A DNA stretch of 64,000 nt, taken from NCBI RefSeq assembly GCF_900639915.1, contig NZ_CAAAID010000003.1, forward strand, positions 124,001 to 188,000. The letters are read 5' to 3'. Source of the stretch: Legionella nagasakiensis. Lineage in GTDB: Bacteria; Pseudomonadota; Gammaproteobacteria; Legionellales; Legionellaceae. The translations under genes and the position numbers were made by a program. Shown here piece after piece: positions 1 through 9,319 of the stretch (its first letter is position 1; the number at the start of each line of letters is the position of its first letter). The notes under the pieces were generated by a model. That model was not told the origin of the DNA. It saw only the letters and a program-made list of their open reading frames with translations, and made no database searches.

Positions 1-397
1 ACAAATCATAATCTTCACCACTTGATGTTCGTTTGCGATGAAATTTAGTCCCATACCAAGAAGCCAAGCCACGAGCTCGATAGCCACTTGCTGTCGTCAT
101 CACCTCATAAGTTCGGCCATTTACCTCATAGGCTCCCCGATTTCCATAACGACTCAATGGCTCTGTTGTTGGTTTTACTTCAGCAAACGACACAGGAAGA
201 GGACCAGCAGGAGGTCCATCACGATTCTCATTCATGTCTTTATGAGTTATCTTTTCAATGGTGTGCTTATGTGAACCATCAGAAAGTTTACTCGGATTAT
301 TTTTCTTCTGCAGTACTGCCTCGACGTCCCTTGTCATCATTTTTTGTTGACAGCCCGTTAGTAACACCATCATGAACAATAATAAAAGCCTCATCAT
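1..397 (-). CDS. rlpA: RlpA-family septal ring lipoprotein (3' end cut by window edge)
   Basis: Translating the minus strand from the ATG at 397 gives 132 codons with no stop before the window edge. The N-terminus is a lipoprotein signal: a hydrophobic run ending in the lipobox LTGC, with the lipidated Cys at residue 16. A polar linker follows, then the RlpA/double-psi beta-barrel entry sequence GLASWYGTKFHRKRTSSGE near residues 110-130. The family binds denuded glycan strands at the division septum and in some species is a lytic transglycosylase. The rest of the barrel, with the catalytic Asp, and any SPOR domain lie outside the window, so activity cannot be judged. A second ATG directly follows (394). 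Confidence 0.88.
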   Translation of the reverse strand, partial: MMRLLLLFMMVLLTGCQQKMMTRDVEAVLQKKNNPSKLSDGSHKHTIEKITHKDMNENRDGPPAGPLPVSFAEVKPTTEPLSRYGNRGAYEVNGRTYEVMTTASGYRARGLASWYGTKFHRKRTSSGEDYDL

Positions 398-764
398 TTA
401 ACTCTGCCTACGATTAATTATAGCGCTTATTAGCGCAACAGCTCTTTACCTAACCATACTATATACCTGCGCGCAATAAAAAAGCGAGGGACACAAAAGC
501 ACATTTGAACTAAGAAATATTAGGAATGCCCTAACGTTATTTTAGGAAATAAAAAAACAAACATATTATCAAAAATAATCTCTTAAATTTATTCAATAAG
601 ACAGATATTCACCTCAAGCAACCATTTATTTTGCCCCAATGGCTTGTTTTTTGTTTCTTACGAAATTTTAGTAAGATTCTCTATTCAAAAATGCAATTTT
701 GTCATTTGGTTGGGAGCTCAAGGCTGTGATAAGATGATCCCATTTTTTAATCTTGGGTAACGAC
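398..764. other. Divergent intergenic region between rlpA and dacC
   Basis: This 367-base AT-rich gap separates two divergent cell-wall genes and must hold both promoters. A small palindrome GCGCTTATTAGCGC lies at 423-436, next to a possible minus-strand TATAAT (417-422) for rlpA. I see no further gene in it. Confidence 0.6.
706..735 (+). promoter_or_regulatory. Possible sigma-70 promoter of the carboxypeptidase gene
   Basis: TTGGTT (706-711) and TAAGAT (730-735) are separated by 18 bases and lie 29 bases upstream of the ATG at 765. The match is moderate and was found by eye only. Confidence 0.3.
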
Positions 765-1988
765 ATGAGCAAACCATCTCTTTTTCTAATAAAAACCGTA
801 TTGTTCATCCACTTATTAATCTACTCTGCTATTTTTTATGCTAATCCTCCTTTATCGCAAGGATTAACTCAGCCCGATACCAATGCCGTTCACAACAGCC
901 CTCTTATTACCCCTGCTCCGCCTACCTTGAACGCCAAGGCTTACATTCTTATTGATGTTAACAGTGGAAAAATTCTGGCTGAAAAAAACAGTGAAGAAAA
1001 ACTGCCACCGGCCAGTTTAACAAAAATGATGACGCTTTATGTTATCTCAAATGCATTACGCAACGGGCAAATTCATCTTAAAGATAATGTACGCATCAGT
1101 GAGCAGGCATGGAAAACGGGTGGTTCTCGCATGTTTGTTAAAGAAGGGCAGCAAGTCAGTGTTGGCGATCTCATAAAAGGAATTATTGTCGATTCTGGCA
1201 ATGACGCTTGTGTTGCCATGGCTGAGTACTTAGGGGGTAGCGAACAGGCATTCGCTGATATTATGAATCATCAAGCGAACAACTTAGGAATGAAAAACAG
1301 CCACTTCACTGATAGTACCGGCCTGCCTGATAAAGAGCTTTACACCACTGCGAAAGATTTAGCGATACTTGGTCGAGCTATTGTGAATGACTTTCCACAA
1401 TATTATCACTTATACAGGCAGAAATGGTTTACGTTCAATGGAATCCGCCAACCAAATCGCAACCGGCTTTTGTGGCGAGACAATCAAGTTGATGGAATCA
1501 AAACAGGCCATACAAATGAGGCAGGTTATTGCCTGGTTTCATCGGCAAAGCGTAACAACATGCGCCTGCTCGCTGTTGTACTTGGCTCACCGAATGAAAA
1601 ATCAAGGGCAGATGACAGTGAACGTTTGCTCAATTATGGATTTCGTTTCTATGAAACACATACCTTATATCAAGCTGGCAAGAGAATTGCAGAGCTTCCT
1701 TTATACAAAGGGAAAACCGATAAAGTTACTGTTGGTCTCCTAAAAGATCAATTTGTTACCATCCCAGAAGGTCAATATCAGCGCTTAAGTGTCAATACTC
1801 GCATTCCAAAACATTTACAAGCCCCAATCAAAAAAGGCGACGAAGTTGGTGAATTGTTAGTTCAATTTGATGATAAAATCATTGTTACCCAGCCTCTGTA
1901 TGCCCTGCAAACAGTCCCTAAAGGCGGCTTTTTTACACGTGTAAAAGACAGCGTACGCTTAACGTTTAAACGTTGGTTTGGTTCCTAA
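765..1988 (+). CDS. dacC: D-alanyl-D-alanine carboxypeptidase (PBP5/6 type)
   Basis: A 407-residue periplasmic serine DD-carboxypeptidase that removes the terminal D-Ala from peptidoglycan stem peptides. All three penicillin-binding motifs are visible: SLTK (residues 84-87, nucleophile Ser84), SGN (144-146) and KTG (246-248). A hydrophobic N-terminal segment (about 8-26) is the signal sequence. The C-terminal part (about 290-407) is the beta domain, ending in a basic amphipathic tail (RVKDSVRLTFKRWFGS) of the kind that anchors PBP5/6 to the inner membrane. I chose the ATG at 765; an in-frame TTG at 753 would add four residues. The D-amino-acid aminotransferase gene follows at once. The symbol could equally be dacA. 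Confidence 0.93.
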   Translation: MSKPSLFLIKTVLFIHLLIYSAIFYANPPLSQGLTQPDTNAVHNSPLITPAPPTLNAKAYILIDVNSGKILAEKNSEEKLPPASLTKMMTLYVISNALRNGQIHLKDNVRISEQAWKTGGSRMFVKEGQQVSVGDLIKGIIVDSGNDACVAMAEYLGGSEQAFADIMNHQANNLGMKNSHFTDSTGLPDKELYTTAKDLAILGRAIVNDFPQYYHLYRQKWFTFNGIRQPNRNRLLWRDNQVDGIKTGHTNEAGYCLVSSAKRNNMRLLAVVLGSPNEKSRADDSERLLNYGFRFYETHTLYQAGKRIAELPLYKGKTDKVTVGLLKDQFVTIPEGQYQRLSVNTRIPKHLQAPIKKGDEVGELLVQFDDKIIVTQPLYALQTVPKGGFFTRVKDSVRLTFKRWFGS

Positions 1989-2006
1989 TTGATACGTGCA
2001 CTTATT

Positions 2007-2864
2007 ATGGAACCAATCGTCTATATCAATGAGGAATATGTCACTGCTTCCAAGGCAAAAATTTCTGTTTTTGATCGTGGTTTTCTCTTTGGAGACAGTG
2101 TTTATGAAGTTATCCCTGTTTACCAGGGAAAAGTATATTTCTTTGCAAGGCATATGGCTCGCCTTGCATTAAGCTTAAAAAATATAAAAATGACCATGCC
2201 TTCTATAGATTGGCAAATGATTTTTCAAGAGCTGATTAAACGGAATGGCTCAGGTGATATGCAAATCTATTTACAAATTACCCGTGGTAATCAGGGAAAG
2301 CGCCATCATGATTTACCAAAAAATCCAGCACCTACCATTATCGCTTTTACTTTACATGTGCCCTATCCGACTTACGCTGAGAAAAAGGTTGGTATACACG
2401 CTTATTTAGTCAATGACATTCGCTGGCTAAGATGCAATATTAAAACCACTTCAATGCTTGCCAACATACTTCTCAATGATGAAGCAGTTTCAGCCGGTGC
2501 TCAAACTGCAATTCTTACACGCGATGGCTTTGTTACAGAAGGTAGCACCAGTAATGTTTTTATCGTTGATGCTGATGGCACTATTTGTACTCCTCTCAAA
2601 AATAACCTGTGTCTTCCCGGCATTACTCGTGAAATAGTGATAGAATTAATCACTGAATTAAACTGGCCATTAGCAGAAAAAATAATAAGTGAAGACAATC
2701 TACTTAATGCCCAAGAGGTCTGGTTGACCAGTACAACGAAAGAAATTTTTCCTATAACCCGCATAAACAACAAAACCATAGGAAGCGGATATGGAGGAAA
2801 ATACTGGCAACAATTAGAAGCAAAATTCCAGCAATTAATAAAGCAAAACCATGAAGAAAGATAA
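2007..2864 (+). CDS. dat: D-amino-acid aminotransferase (fold-type IV PLP enzyme)
   Basis: A 285-residue class IV aminotransferase. The start FDRGFLFGDSVYEVIPVYQG and the RCNIKTTSMLANIL motif, with PLP lysine Lys146, match D-alanine aminotransferases more closely than IlvE. The phosphate-cup motif TEGSTSNVF includes Glu178. The enzyme would interconvert D-Ala and D-Glu with their 2-oxo acids, supplying D-amino acids for peptidoglycan, which fits the adjacent carboxypeptidase gene. ATG 2007 is preferred over an upstream TTG at 1989 that abuts the preceding stop. The 3' end overlaps ybeD by 14 bases. Branched-chain or aminodeoxychorismate specificity is less likely but not excluded. Confidence 0.85.
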   Translation: MEPIVYINEEYVTASKAKISVFDRGFLFGDSVYEVIPVYQGKVYFFARHMARLALSLKNIKMTMPSIDWQMIFQELIKRNGSGDMQIYLQITRGNQGKRHHDLPKNPAPTIIAFTLHVPYPTYAEKKVGIHAYLVNDIRWLRCNIKTTSMLANILLNDEAVSAGAQTAILTRDGFVTEGSTSNVFIVDADGTICTPLKNNLCLPGITREIVIELITELNWPLAEKIISEDNLLNAQEVWLTSTTKEIFPITRINNKTIGSGYGGKYWQQLEAKFQQLIKQNHEER

Positions 2865-3117
2865 AACGCTCCTACAATTTCCATGTGATTTTCCTATTAA
2901 AGTCATTGGAATCAATAAAGAAATGTTCGTTTCTGAAATAATCACTATCGCCCGAAAACACTTTCCAGCCCTTGAGAATAAATCCATCAGCACTCAACCC
3001 AGCCAACAAGGAAACTATCTTTCCATAACGATTATTGTTTATGCACAGGATCAAATTACCCTGGACGCACTTTATATGGAATTAACTCGTCATCCTGATA
3101 TTAAAATGGTGTTGTAA
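2851..3117 (+). CDS. ybeD: YbeD/DUF493 family protein
   Basis: An 88-residue small alpha/beta (ferredoxin-like, ACT-resembling) protein. The opening [14 protein letters not shown] and the closing [14 protein letters not shown] are typical of YbeD, which sits directly upstream of lipB in many gammaproteobacteria, as here. It overlaps the aminotransferase gene by 14 bases, and its TAA shares one base with the lipB ATG, so the three genes are probably translationally coupled. Its molecular role is unknown; an allosteric or lipoate-related function has been suggested from fold and context only. Confidence 0.88.
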   Translation: MKKDKTLLQFPCDFPIKVIGINKEMFVSEIITIARKHFPALENKSISTQPSQQGNYLSITIIVYAQDQITLDALYMELTRHPDIKMVL

Positions 3118-3722
3118 TGATCGCCATTCACCATCTTGGGATTCAACCCTACAACGATGTATGGGATGCAATGAAACAATTTACACTTAAACGCCATGAA
3201 GCAACCGAAGACGAACTTTGGCTGCTTCAGCACCCACCTGTTTATACTCTGGGACAAGCGGGAAAAGCAGAACATATACTAAATTCTCAAACCATTCCCA
3301 TTGTTCAAAGCGACAGGGGAGGCCAAGTCACTTATCATGGGCCAGGACAATTAGTGGCCTATGTACTTATGGACATACGACGGCGCCATCTCGGTATTCG
3401 TTCATTGGTATCTCAATTAGAACAAGTTCTGATTAACGTATTAAAAAACTATAATATTAACGCTCAAACCCAATGCGGTGCTCCTGGTGTATATGTGCAT
3501 GAGAAAAAAATTGCATCTATTGGATTACGTGTTAAAAATGGCTGTACCTATCATGGAATAGCACTCAATGTCGCTATGAATCTAGAGCCATTCTCTGGTA
3601 TAAATCCATGCGGATATGCAAAAATGCAGATGACCCAAATCCAGGACTTTGTGCCGACGATTCATATTAAAGAGGTCAGCCAAAAATTCATTCAAAATTT
3701 TTTAACGCTATTTGAACATTGA
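3117..3722 (+). CDS. lipB: Octanoyl-[ACP]:protein N-octanoyltransferase
   Basis: A 201-residue enzyme that moves octanoate from acyl carrier protein to lipoyl domains, the first step of de novo lipoate synthesis. The family signatures are present: [20 protein letters not shown] (68-87), KIASIG with catalytic Lys131, and GINPCGY with the acyl-thioester Cys165. The Lys-Cys spacing is the same as in E. coli LipB. It directly follows ybeD with a one-base overlap. No lipA is present nearby in the window. Confidence 0.96.
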   Translation: MIAIHHLGIQPYNDVWDAMKQFTLKRHEATEDELWLLQHPPVYTLGQAGKAEHILNSQTIPIVQSDRGGQVTYHGPGQLVAYVLMDIRRRHLGIRSLVSQLEQVLINVLKNYNINAQTQCGAPGVYVHEKKIASIGLRVKNGCTYHGIALNVAMNLEPFSGINPCGYAKMQMTQIQDFVPTIHIKEVSQKFIQNFLTLFEH

Positions 3723-3728
3723 GAAACC

Positions 3729-5789
3729 ATGCATCTATTTTCGGATTATTTGCAACCATTAACAACCTGGATCTATGCCAATCCAAATTGGGCATTGTTT
3801 ATTACCTTTTTAATTTCTTTTAGTGAGTCTCTTGCAATCATCGGCAGTATTATTCCAGGCTCAGTAACAATGACAGCTATTGGTATTCTTGCTGGTTCCG
3901 GAATCATGCGTATTGATCTGACCCTACTGGCAGCCTCTTTAGGTGCTGTTGCTGGTGACAGCGCCAGTTACTTTATAGGCTATACATTCAGGAACCGAAT
4001 AACCAATATATGGCCGTTTAGTCGTTATCCCAATTGGCTGCATTATGGAAAAGATTATTTTGCAAAACATGGGGGGAAAAGTGTATTAGTAGGACGGTTT
4101 GTAGGTCCATTGCGTTCTATCATTCCCGTGATAGCTGGTATGATGCATATGAACCGTTGGCATTTTCTGGTGGCAAACGTCATTTCAGCCATTGGCTGGT
4201 CAATCCTTTATGTCATGCCAGGTATATTAATCGGTGCTGCCAGCAGTGAACTCTCGGCAGAAACGGCAAGCCGGCTTTTTATAGTCATTCTTATTTTACT
4301 CATCTTGATCTGGCTGCTTACCATTTCAATGAAATGGGTTCTTAAACACCTTAATCTTATGTTGCGCATTCATCTACATCGATTCTGGACATGGTCTAAA
4401 AGCCACCCACGGATGGCCCATTATATTCAGATATTAACACCACCACATGAAACCAATTACTATCCAACTGCCGCGTTAATTTTTTTATGTTTATTGACGT
4501 TTCTTCTCTCCCTTATCGTGACTGTTCTGGCTTTTCAAGAAACCTGGGTAACAATCATTAATGAACCAATATATCATTTTTTACAAAGTTTACGGACTCA
4601 ATCGTTTGATGCTTTTTTTATTGTTATCAGCCTATTTATTCATCCGCTTTCTTTATTAACATTGTTCTTATCAATCCCAATTTATTTAATTTATCATCGT
4701 GATTGGCGCACTTTAAAATATTGGTTAAGTCTTGGATTCTTGTGCACAGTCATTACTACGTTACTTGCCATTACAATTCAAGTTCCCAAACCAGAAAATT
4801 TATTAAAACATCAAGCTGATTTATTTTATCCCGCGCTCACTCTGACCTTTGCTACCACGCTCTTTGGATTTTTAATGTTGTACATCAGTACACGATATCG
4901 TACAACGTTGACTTTAACCATTCGCATTGTTCTGCTTTTGCTACTAATTTTTAGTGGATTAGGCTCTATTTATCTAGGAGATAACTGGATAAGTAATGTT
5001 ATGGGCGCCTACTTTATCGGCCTAACGATTTGTCTTGGTCACTGGATCTTTTATCGACGCAAGTATCCAACCATTGGACATTCGCAACTGCCCATTGTAT
5101 TTTCTTGTTTGCTATTGTTGCTAGCCGCGGTAACTTCTTACCTGCTTTACTATAAAAAGCTTATCAACGCACACCATCCTTACCTTAAGCAATACATGTT
5201 AACGGATAAAGTCTGGTGGCATCAAAATCGCCTTTTACTTCCTTTATATACAACCAACCGTATTGGTCAACGTACAGGGATATTTAACATTCAATATGCC
5301 GGATCCATAGAGACGCTTGAGCAAGCATTAGGAGCTTATGGATGGAAAAAGCAATCCAGCTCATTTTTATATTCATTGCTTATTCGGGCTGGTGGTCAAA
5401 GTTCGCAAGACGAATTGCCATTAATGGCACAATTGTATCAAAATAAAAAACCAGTCTTGGTGATGACTTATAACCCTGACAAGGACAAACCTATTCTGAT
5501 ACTGAGATTATGGCGCTCAAATTATCATTTACTTAACTACCGGCAGCCAATCTGGCTAGGCAGCATTCATCCCCATCTCTCACGTAAAAAAAACAAATTA
5601 ACTCAATATTCTCATAAAATCAGCACATCAGATCCTTTTGAACACATTTTACCAGCTTTAGATGGTTTCATGTTTAATCGCATTATGCTACAAGATAAAC
5701 GAATAAAAATACTCCCTTATGCTGTTTCACCTGAATTGCTTTTCATTAAAGAACCACTAGGCCTGAACGAACCTAATAAAAAACCTTAA
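3729..5789 (+). CDS. lssY: LssY-like DedA/PAP2-like fusion membrane protein
   Basis: A 686-residue polytopic inner-membrane protein with three parts. Residues 1-200 are a DedA (VTT) domain with SESLAIIGSIIPGS near 32-45 and GRFVGPLRSIIPVIAG at 122-137. Residues about 245-445 are a helical bundle resembling PAP2 phosphatases, with a remnant third motif SIYLGDNWISNVMG (413-426) where the canonical His and Asp are Asn419 and Asn423. Residues about 490-680 are a soluble domain resembling the LssY C-terminal family. In L. pneumophila lssY lies in the lss locus next to type I secretion genes. DedA proteins are linked to lipid scrambling and membrane homeostasis. The gene starts six bases after lipB. 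Confidence 0.78.
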   Translation: MHLFSDYLQPLTTWIYANPNWALFITFLISFSESLAIIGSIIPGSVTMTAIGILAGSGIMRIDLTLLAASLGAVAGDSASYFIGYTFRNRITNIWPFSRYPNWLHYGKDYFAKHGGKSVLVGRFVGPLRSIIPVIAGMMHMNRWHFLVANVISAIGWSILYVMPGILIGAASSELSAETASRLFIVILILLILIWLLTISMKWVLKHLNLMLRIHLHRFWTWSKSHPRMAHYIQILTPPHETNYYPTAALIFLCLLTFLLSLIVTVLAFQETWVTIINEPIYHFLQSLRTQSFDAFFIVISLFIHPLSLLTLFLSIPIYLIYHRDWRTLKYWLSLGFLCTVITTLLAITIQVPKPENLLKHQADLFYPALTLTFATTLFGFLMLYISTRYRTTLTLTIRIVLLLLLIFSGLGSIYLGDNWISNVMGAYFIGLTICLGHWIFYRRKYPTIGHSQLPIVFSCLLLLLAAVTSYLLYYKKLINAHHPYLKQYMLTDKVWWHQNRLLLPLYTTNRIGQRTGIFNIQYAGSIETLEQALGAYGWKKQSSSFLYSLLIRAGGQSSQDELPLMAQLYQNKKPVLVMTYNPDKDKPILILRLWRSNYHLLNYRQPIWLGSIHPHLSRKKNKLTQYSHKISTSDPFEHILPALDGFMFNRIMLQDKRIKILPYAVSPELLFIKEPLGLNEPNKKP

Positions 5790-5928
5790 ATGATGCACAT
5801 AAAATAAGTTTGAGCAAACCATGGCATTCTTTTTTTCTTAACTTGAAATAGCCACCTATACTGGTGATAACCCAATTTTGATGATATAAAATAAACCTTA
5901 ATTCGCCATGTCATGAGAGATTCGTGCT

Positions 5929-6504
5929 ATGAATGCATTAGCCAGTGTAACGTATTACATACTTCCTTTATTGTCCTTAGTTATACTGGCCCTCGGCCTG
6001 ATCAAACGACATGCCCGTTACGTGTTAATTGCACTTTGGTTATCCCTTGTCTCTCTTTATTTACAATATCAAAGCGCTGGTGGAGAAATACTTGGTACCT
6101 ATTTTGACTATCAAAAAGCTTTGCTTTATACGATAACTCTATTGACTATGCTCAGTGCATTATTGTATTGGATACTCCATACACCGATATTTCACAAAAA
6201 GTATCTCCGCTCTTCAATTGGGCTTGTTTTTGCCTTATTAGCGACCGGCAGCACTCTTTTACTGATTAACCTCTGGATAAATGCCCGATTTATTGCAAAC
6301 AGGCTGCAAGGAACCGCACTCATGCAAGTTGCCTCCTTCAATCCACCTGCCTATTGTTCCTACCGTTATGTATTTTATAAGATTGATAAAAATGGCAAAG
6401 TAAGTTATCTATGTCCCAATCATTATGGATTTATTCCATCGGTAGGCCACCTGGATGTTACGCCTGATTTTTTAAGCCGACAACTGGTGCAGCCACTGGA
6501 ATGA
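5929..6504 (+). CDS. Four-helix inner-membrane protein, LssZ-like
   Basis: A 191-residue protein with about four predicted transmembrane segments (near residues 6-25, 28-48, 63-85 and 95-117), then a soluble C-terminal domain of roughly 75 residues with FNPPAYCSYRYVFYKID and YLCPNHYGFIPSVGHLDVTP. The protein has two cysteines, in CSYRY and CPNHY, which could pair if that domain is periplasmic. Position after the LssY-like gene suggests LssZ, a conserved Legionella protein of unknown function. I make this link from gene order and topology, not from a recognised motif. The gap of 139 bases from the previous gene suggests it may have its own promoter. Confidence 0.6.
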   Translation: MNALASVTYYILPLLSLVILALGLIKRHARYVLIALWLSLVSLYLQYQSAGGEILGTYFDYQKALLYTITLLTMLSALLYWILHTPIFHKKYLRSSIGLVFALLATGSTLLLINLWINARFIANRLQGTALMQVASFNPPAYCSYRYVFYKIDKNGKVSYLCPNHYGFIPSVGHLDVTPDFLSRQLVQPLE

Positions 6505-6623
6505 ATTGCAGCAAAGCATAGAGATAAAAGTCTGAGAACCGTAAAATACTATTATGATTATAAATTGTCCTACTAAATTGTTTTTGATACTATATCCACG
6601 AAAGTTCAGCTGTAGATAGTAAT

Positions 6624-7325
6624 ATGCGCTATTTGTTTCTTATTCTTTTTTTGTCCTACCATTCGTTTATACATGGGATGGCACCAAAAGTTAATCTGAA
6701 TAAAGCAATTGATAATGCCGTCAATCGCTATGGATTACAAACAGAGCCTCATTTAAAAGCCTTATTTGCCAAAGGTGGTGTCGATTATCCACCCCAAAAT
6801 ATTGCTTTATTGGCTTTTAAAAAAGAACGATATATAGAATTATGGGCAAAAAACGAAAACACACGATGGCATTATATACATACCTACCCCTTAACGGCGT
6901 TTAGTGGGCGTTTAGGACCGAAGCTCAAGGAGCATGATCTTCAGATCCCTGAAGGCATTTATCATTTAACGTCTTTCAATCCATTCAGCGCGCATCATTT
7001 ATCCATGATGATTGATTATCCAAACTATTTTGATCGACTTCAGGCCAGCAAGGATGGACGCGCAAGACTTGGAGGTAACATTTTCCTACATGGGAAATCT
7101 TCTTCTGTTGGTTGTCTTGCTGTTGGCGATAAAGCAATTGATCAATTATTTTTATTGGTACGTCGTGTTGGTTTAAACCACGTCAAAGTGATCATTGCTC
7201 CAAATGATTTACGCCGAGGAAAGCCTGCAACCTCAACATTTGCGCAACCAAGATGGTTGCCGGAATTATATAAAGAACTCTCTACGGCATTAAACCAATT
7301 TCCCACATCCAAAAAGATAATCTAA
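6624..7325 (+). CDS. Secreted YafK-type L,D-transpeptidase family protein
   Basis: A 233-residue exported protein with a signal peptide at residues 1-18. The YkuD catalytic motif is visible as HGKSSSVGCLAVGD, where the His and Cys are the expected catalytic pair, and the surrounding sequence (IELWAKNENTRWHYIHTYPLTAFSG, then PEGIYHL) follows the YafK/ErfK pattern. YafK (DpaA) itself cleaves lipoprotein-peptidoglycan links in E. coli, while other members form 3-3 crosslinks, so the exact reaction is open. It lies downstream of the lss-like genes, at a 119-base spacing. Confidence 0.82.
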   Translation: MRYLFLILFLSYHSFIHGMAPKVNLNKAIDNAVNRYGLQTEPHLKALFAKGGVDYPPQNIALLAFKKERYIELWAKNENTRWHYIHTYPLTAFSGRLGPKLKEHDLQIPEGIYHLTSFNPFSAHHLSMMIDYPNYFDRLQASKDGRARLGGNIFLHGKSSSVGCLAVGDKAIDQLFLLVRRVGLNHVKVIIAPNDLRRGKPATSTFAQPRWLPELYKELSTALNQFPTSKKII

Positions 7326-7352
7326 GTAAACACGAGGCCCGGCTTTTTCTTT

Positions 7353-7440
7353 CTACGCGCCCGCGAACAAGCTGCGGGACGTCGGAGAGTAGAGCTTGAC
7401 CGGATGTGCATAAGATTCAGGGACAAGCCACGACACGTAG
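7353..7440. repeat. REP/BIME-like palindromic repeat
   Basis: An 88-base element, visibly richer in GC than its surroundings, with ends CTACGCG and CACGTAG forming a 5-base terminal inverted repeat (CTACG/CGTAG). It holds two hairpin-like arms: CCCGCGAACAAGCTGCGGG at 7360-7378, and CAGGGACAAGCCACGACACG near 7418-7437. The arms carry the related words GAACAAGC and GGACAAGCC. It lies between two convergent genes, as REP elements commonly do. I recognise the GCTTGTCC-type core as resembling Legionella intergenic repeats, from memory. Confidence 0.5.
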
Positions 7441-7482
7441 ATATTTTGTTAGCTTATGTAATAATTCAATGGTCAACAGCCT

Positions 7483-8070
7483 TTATTCATCCTCAGGCGC
7501 GACAATAAATATACCCGGCGCATTGCGTAAATATTCCTTATAATCCATACCATAACCAAAAATGTAATGATCATCGACACGTAACCCAACAAAATCGGCC
7601 TTTTCCAAACCGTTGTCTACTCGTTTATGATGCTTGTCCACCAATACAGCACTGTAGACTTGCGCCGCACCCATAGTTTTAATTTCAGCAAGAATGGCGG
7701 CAAGCGTTACCCCTCCATCTAAAATATCATCGACAACCAATACTGTCCGACCCTGTAAATTCGAGGTGGGTCTAACTTTCCAATGTAACTCTCCACCGCT
7801 TATTTCTCCACGGTAACGAGTCGCGTGCACATAGTCTACTTCCAATGGGAAATCAAGCCGTGGCAACAAATTACCCATAGGAACCAATCCACCAATCATG
7901 ACACAGATAATAACGGGATTTTTATCATGTAACACTTGCCGGATATCAACGGCCATTCGGTCTAAAGCAGTTTCAACCTCTTCCGTCGTATAAAGACAAG
8001 AAGAACGTTTATACACAGTTTGAATTTTATTTGGTATAGTCATTTGGTTTCCGGGATAGTGGTTAATCAT
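7483..8070 (-). CDS. hpt: Hypoxanthine-guanine phosphoribosyltransferase
   Basis: A 195-residue purine salvage enzyme that makes IMP or GMP from hypoxanthine or guanine and PRPP. The PRPP-binding loop [18 protein letters not shown] is clear, as are the N-terminal [17 protein letters not shown] (the flexible PPi loop) and the C-terminal [24 protein letters not shown] typical of HPRTs. The ATG at 8070 overlaps the stop of the upstream DUF1820 gene as ATGA. An alternative ATG at 8043 is preceded by GGAAA and would give 186 residues, so the start is uncertain. Confidence 0.93.
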   Translation of the reverse strand: MINHYPGNQMTIPNKIQTVYKRSSCLYTTEEVETALDRMAVDIRQVLHDKNPVIICVMIGGLVPMGNLLPRLDFPLEVDYVHATRYRGEISGGELHWKVRPTSNLQGRTVLVVDDILDGGVTLAAILAEIKTMGAAQVYSAVLVDKHHKRVDNGLEKADFVGLRVDDHYIFGYGMDYKEYLRNAPGIFIVAPEDE

Positions 8071-8393
8071 TCTTGTGGCTTGCCTCGCACAGGGAACATG
8101 CTTATTTTACTAGAATCTGATGATTTGTCTCGCACCTTAGCGACACCTCTTTTATTGACTTCATCAATACGAAACACAGAGTGCATAGGGATAAACGTAC
8201 GTTGTATGCCATTAAACTCAATTTTTAAACGCTCTTCCGCAGGGTCAACAACGAGAGAAGTTGTTTCTCCAAAAACAAAATCTTCAACCTCGAGAAAACC
8301 AAACATATCACTTTCACACACTTTACGCGCATAGATTTCATAAATCGCATCTAAGTGAGAAAAAGTGATACGATAAAGCGTTTTTTTTGTCAT
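8067..8393 (-). CDS. DUF1820 family protein
   Basis: A 108-residue small protein of the DUF1820 family, recognised from [19 protein letters not shown] and the [16 protein letters not shown] segment near residues 28-43. No function is established. There are no membrane segments or cysteine motifs; the sequence alternates short beta strands, and the C-terminus is charged and probably disordered. Its stop overlaps the hpt start by four bases, so the two are co-transcribed and probably coupled. Confidence 0.8.
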   Translation of the reverse strand: MTKKTLYRITFSHLDAIYEIYARKVCESDMFGFLEVEDFVFGETTSLVVDPAEERLKIEFNGIQRTFIPMHSVFRIDEVNKRGVAKVRDKSSDSSKISMFPVRGKPQE

Positions 8394-8483
8394 GGAATAA
8401 GCCGGAAAATAAAAGGTACATAGTATACAAAAACATAAGGACAGTATTCAAACATCTATCCCAATAAGTTAAAGATATTTTCG

Positions 8484-9251
8484 TTAAAAAATTAGGATCT
8501 GTTTGTGCAATTGACCTACCACGGGTAGGGACGGTTTACACTCAAGCAATCGTTCCTCCTCAACCGCGTCCAATAATGCCGAAGGAGAACAAGATTGCTG
8601 CTTTTGCAGAATAAGACAATAAAAACCGGCAGGAAATGGCCAAATCATTTTCCCCATCTCATTAAAAAATTCCAATTTTCTTAATAAATTTTCCTGGATA
8701 ACAGGTGGCACATAATAAAAGCTGGTATGCACGTATTGACTATAGCCACGATGCAACAAAGTACGTTTTACGGAAAAAGATGAAGTTAAGTTTGCTGGCA
8801 GGCGCCCAAAACATGCCAAATGTCCCCATTTTAATGAAACACCCCAAAAACTCCAAGGATTGATGCCAAAAAATATAATATATCCCATAGATTTCAAAAT
8901 ACGATCGATTTCATCCAAAGGATTTTTATCGCGCTGAAATGCTTCCATAATTAGAGGCGCAATAATGCAGTCAACGCTATTTCTATCAATAGGCAATCCA
9001 TTCAGCGGGGCATTTAGAGAAGCCTTTTGCGCATCAATATAGGGAGTGACAATCCATTTGTGCTGAAAACGTAATGAAGGCAACCAGAGATTTTCCCCCC
9101 CACTTCCTAATTGTAATAAAGTCTCGCCTGTTAATTGTTCGCAAAAATTTTTCAGTTCAGAAGCAAAAGCCAAGGATACCCTAATCCCTTGTGGCGTTTG
9201 AAACCAATCATCAAGTGAACGATATTTAATTGCCTGCTCTTCCAATGCCAA
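8484..9251 (-). CDS. Class I SAM-dependent methyltransferase (YafS-like)
   Basis: A 255-residue protein with a Rossmann methyltransferase core. The SAM-binding motif I is LLQLGSGGENLWLP, a GxGxxE-like variant. An acidic strand PIDRNSVDCIIAPLIMEAFQ follows at the motif II region, then DEIDRILKSMGYIIFFGINPWSFWG. This arrangement resembles YafS of E. coli, a putative methyltransferase with no proven substrate. The gene is divergent from pilB and stands alone. Confidence 0.75.
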   Translation of the reverse strand: MALEEQAIKYRSLDDWFQTPQGIRVSLAFASELKNFCEQLTGETLLQLGSGGENLWLPSLRFQHKWIVTPYIDAQKASLNAPLNGLPIDRNSVDCIIAPLIMEAFQRDKNPLDEIDRILKSMGYIIFFGINPWSFWGVSLKWGHLACFGRLPANLTSSFSVKRTLLHRGYSQYVHTSFYYVPPVIQENLLRKLEFFNEMGKMIWPFPAGFYCLILQKQQSCSPSALLDAVEEERLLECKPSLPVVGQLHKQILIF

Positions 9252-9319
9252 GATTAACCCTACATAAATAAATGTTATTCTACTATACCATTTACATTTA
9301 ATGGCATGCCACCGGCATA

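Noticed and set aside
1989..2006. TTG start at 1989 for the aminotransferase
   Set aside because: The six added residues (MIRALI) do not fit the family and an ATG follows at 2007.
7353..7440. CRISPR-like repeat or MITE with target duplication
   Set aside because: There is one copy only, and the flanks show no direct repeat.
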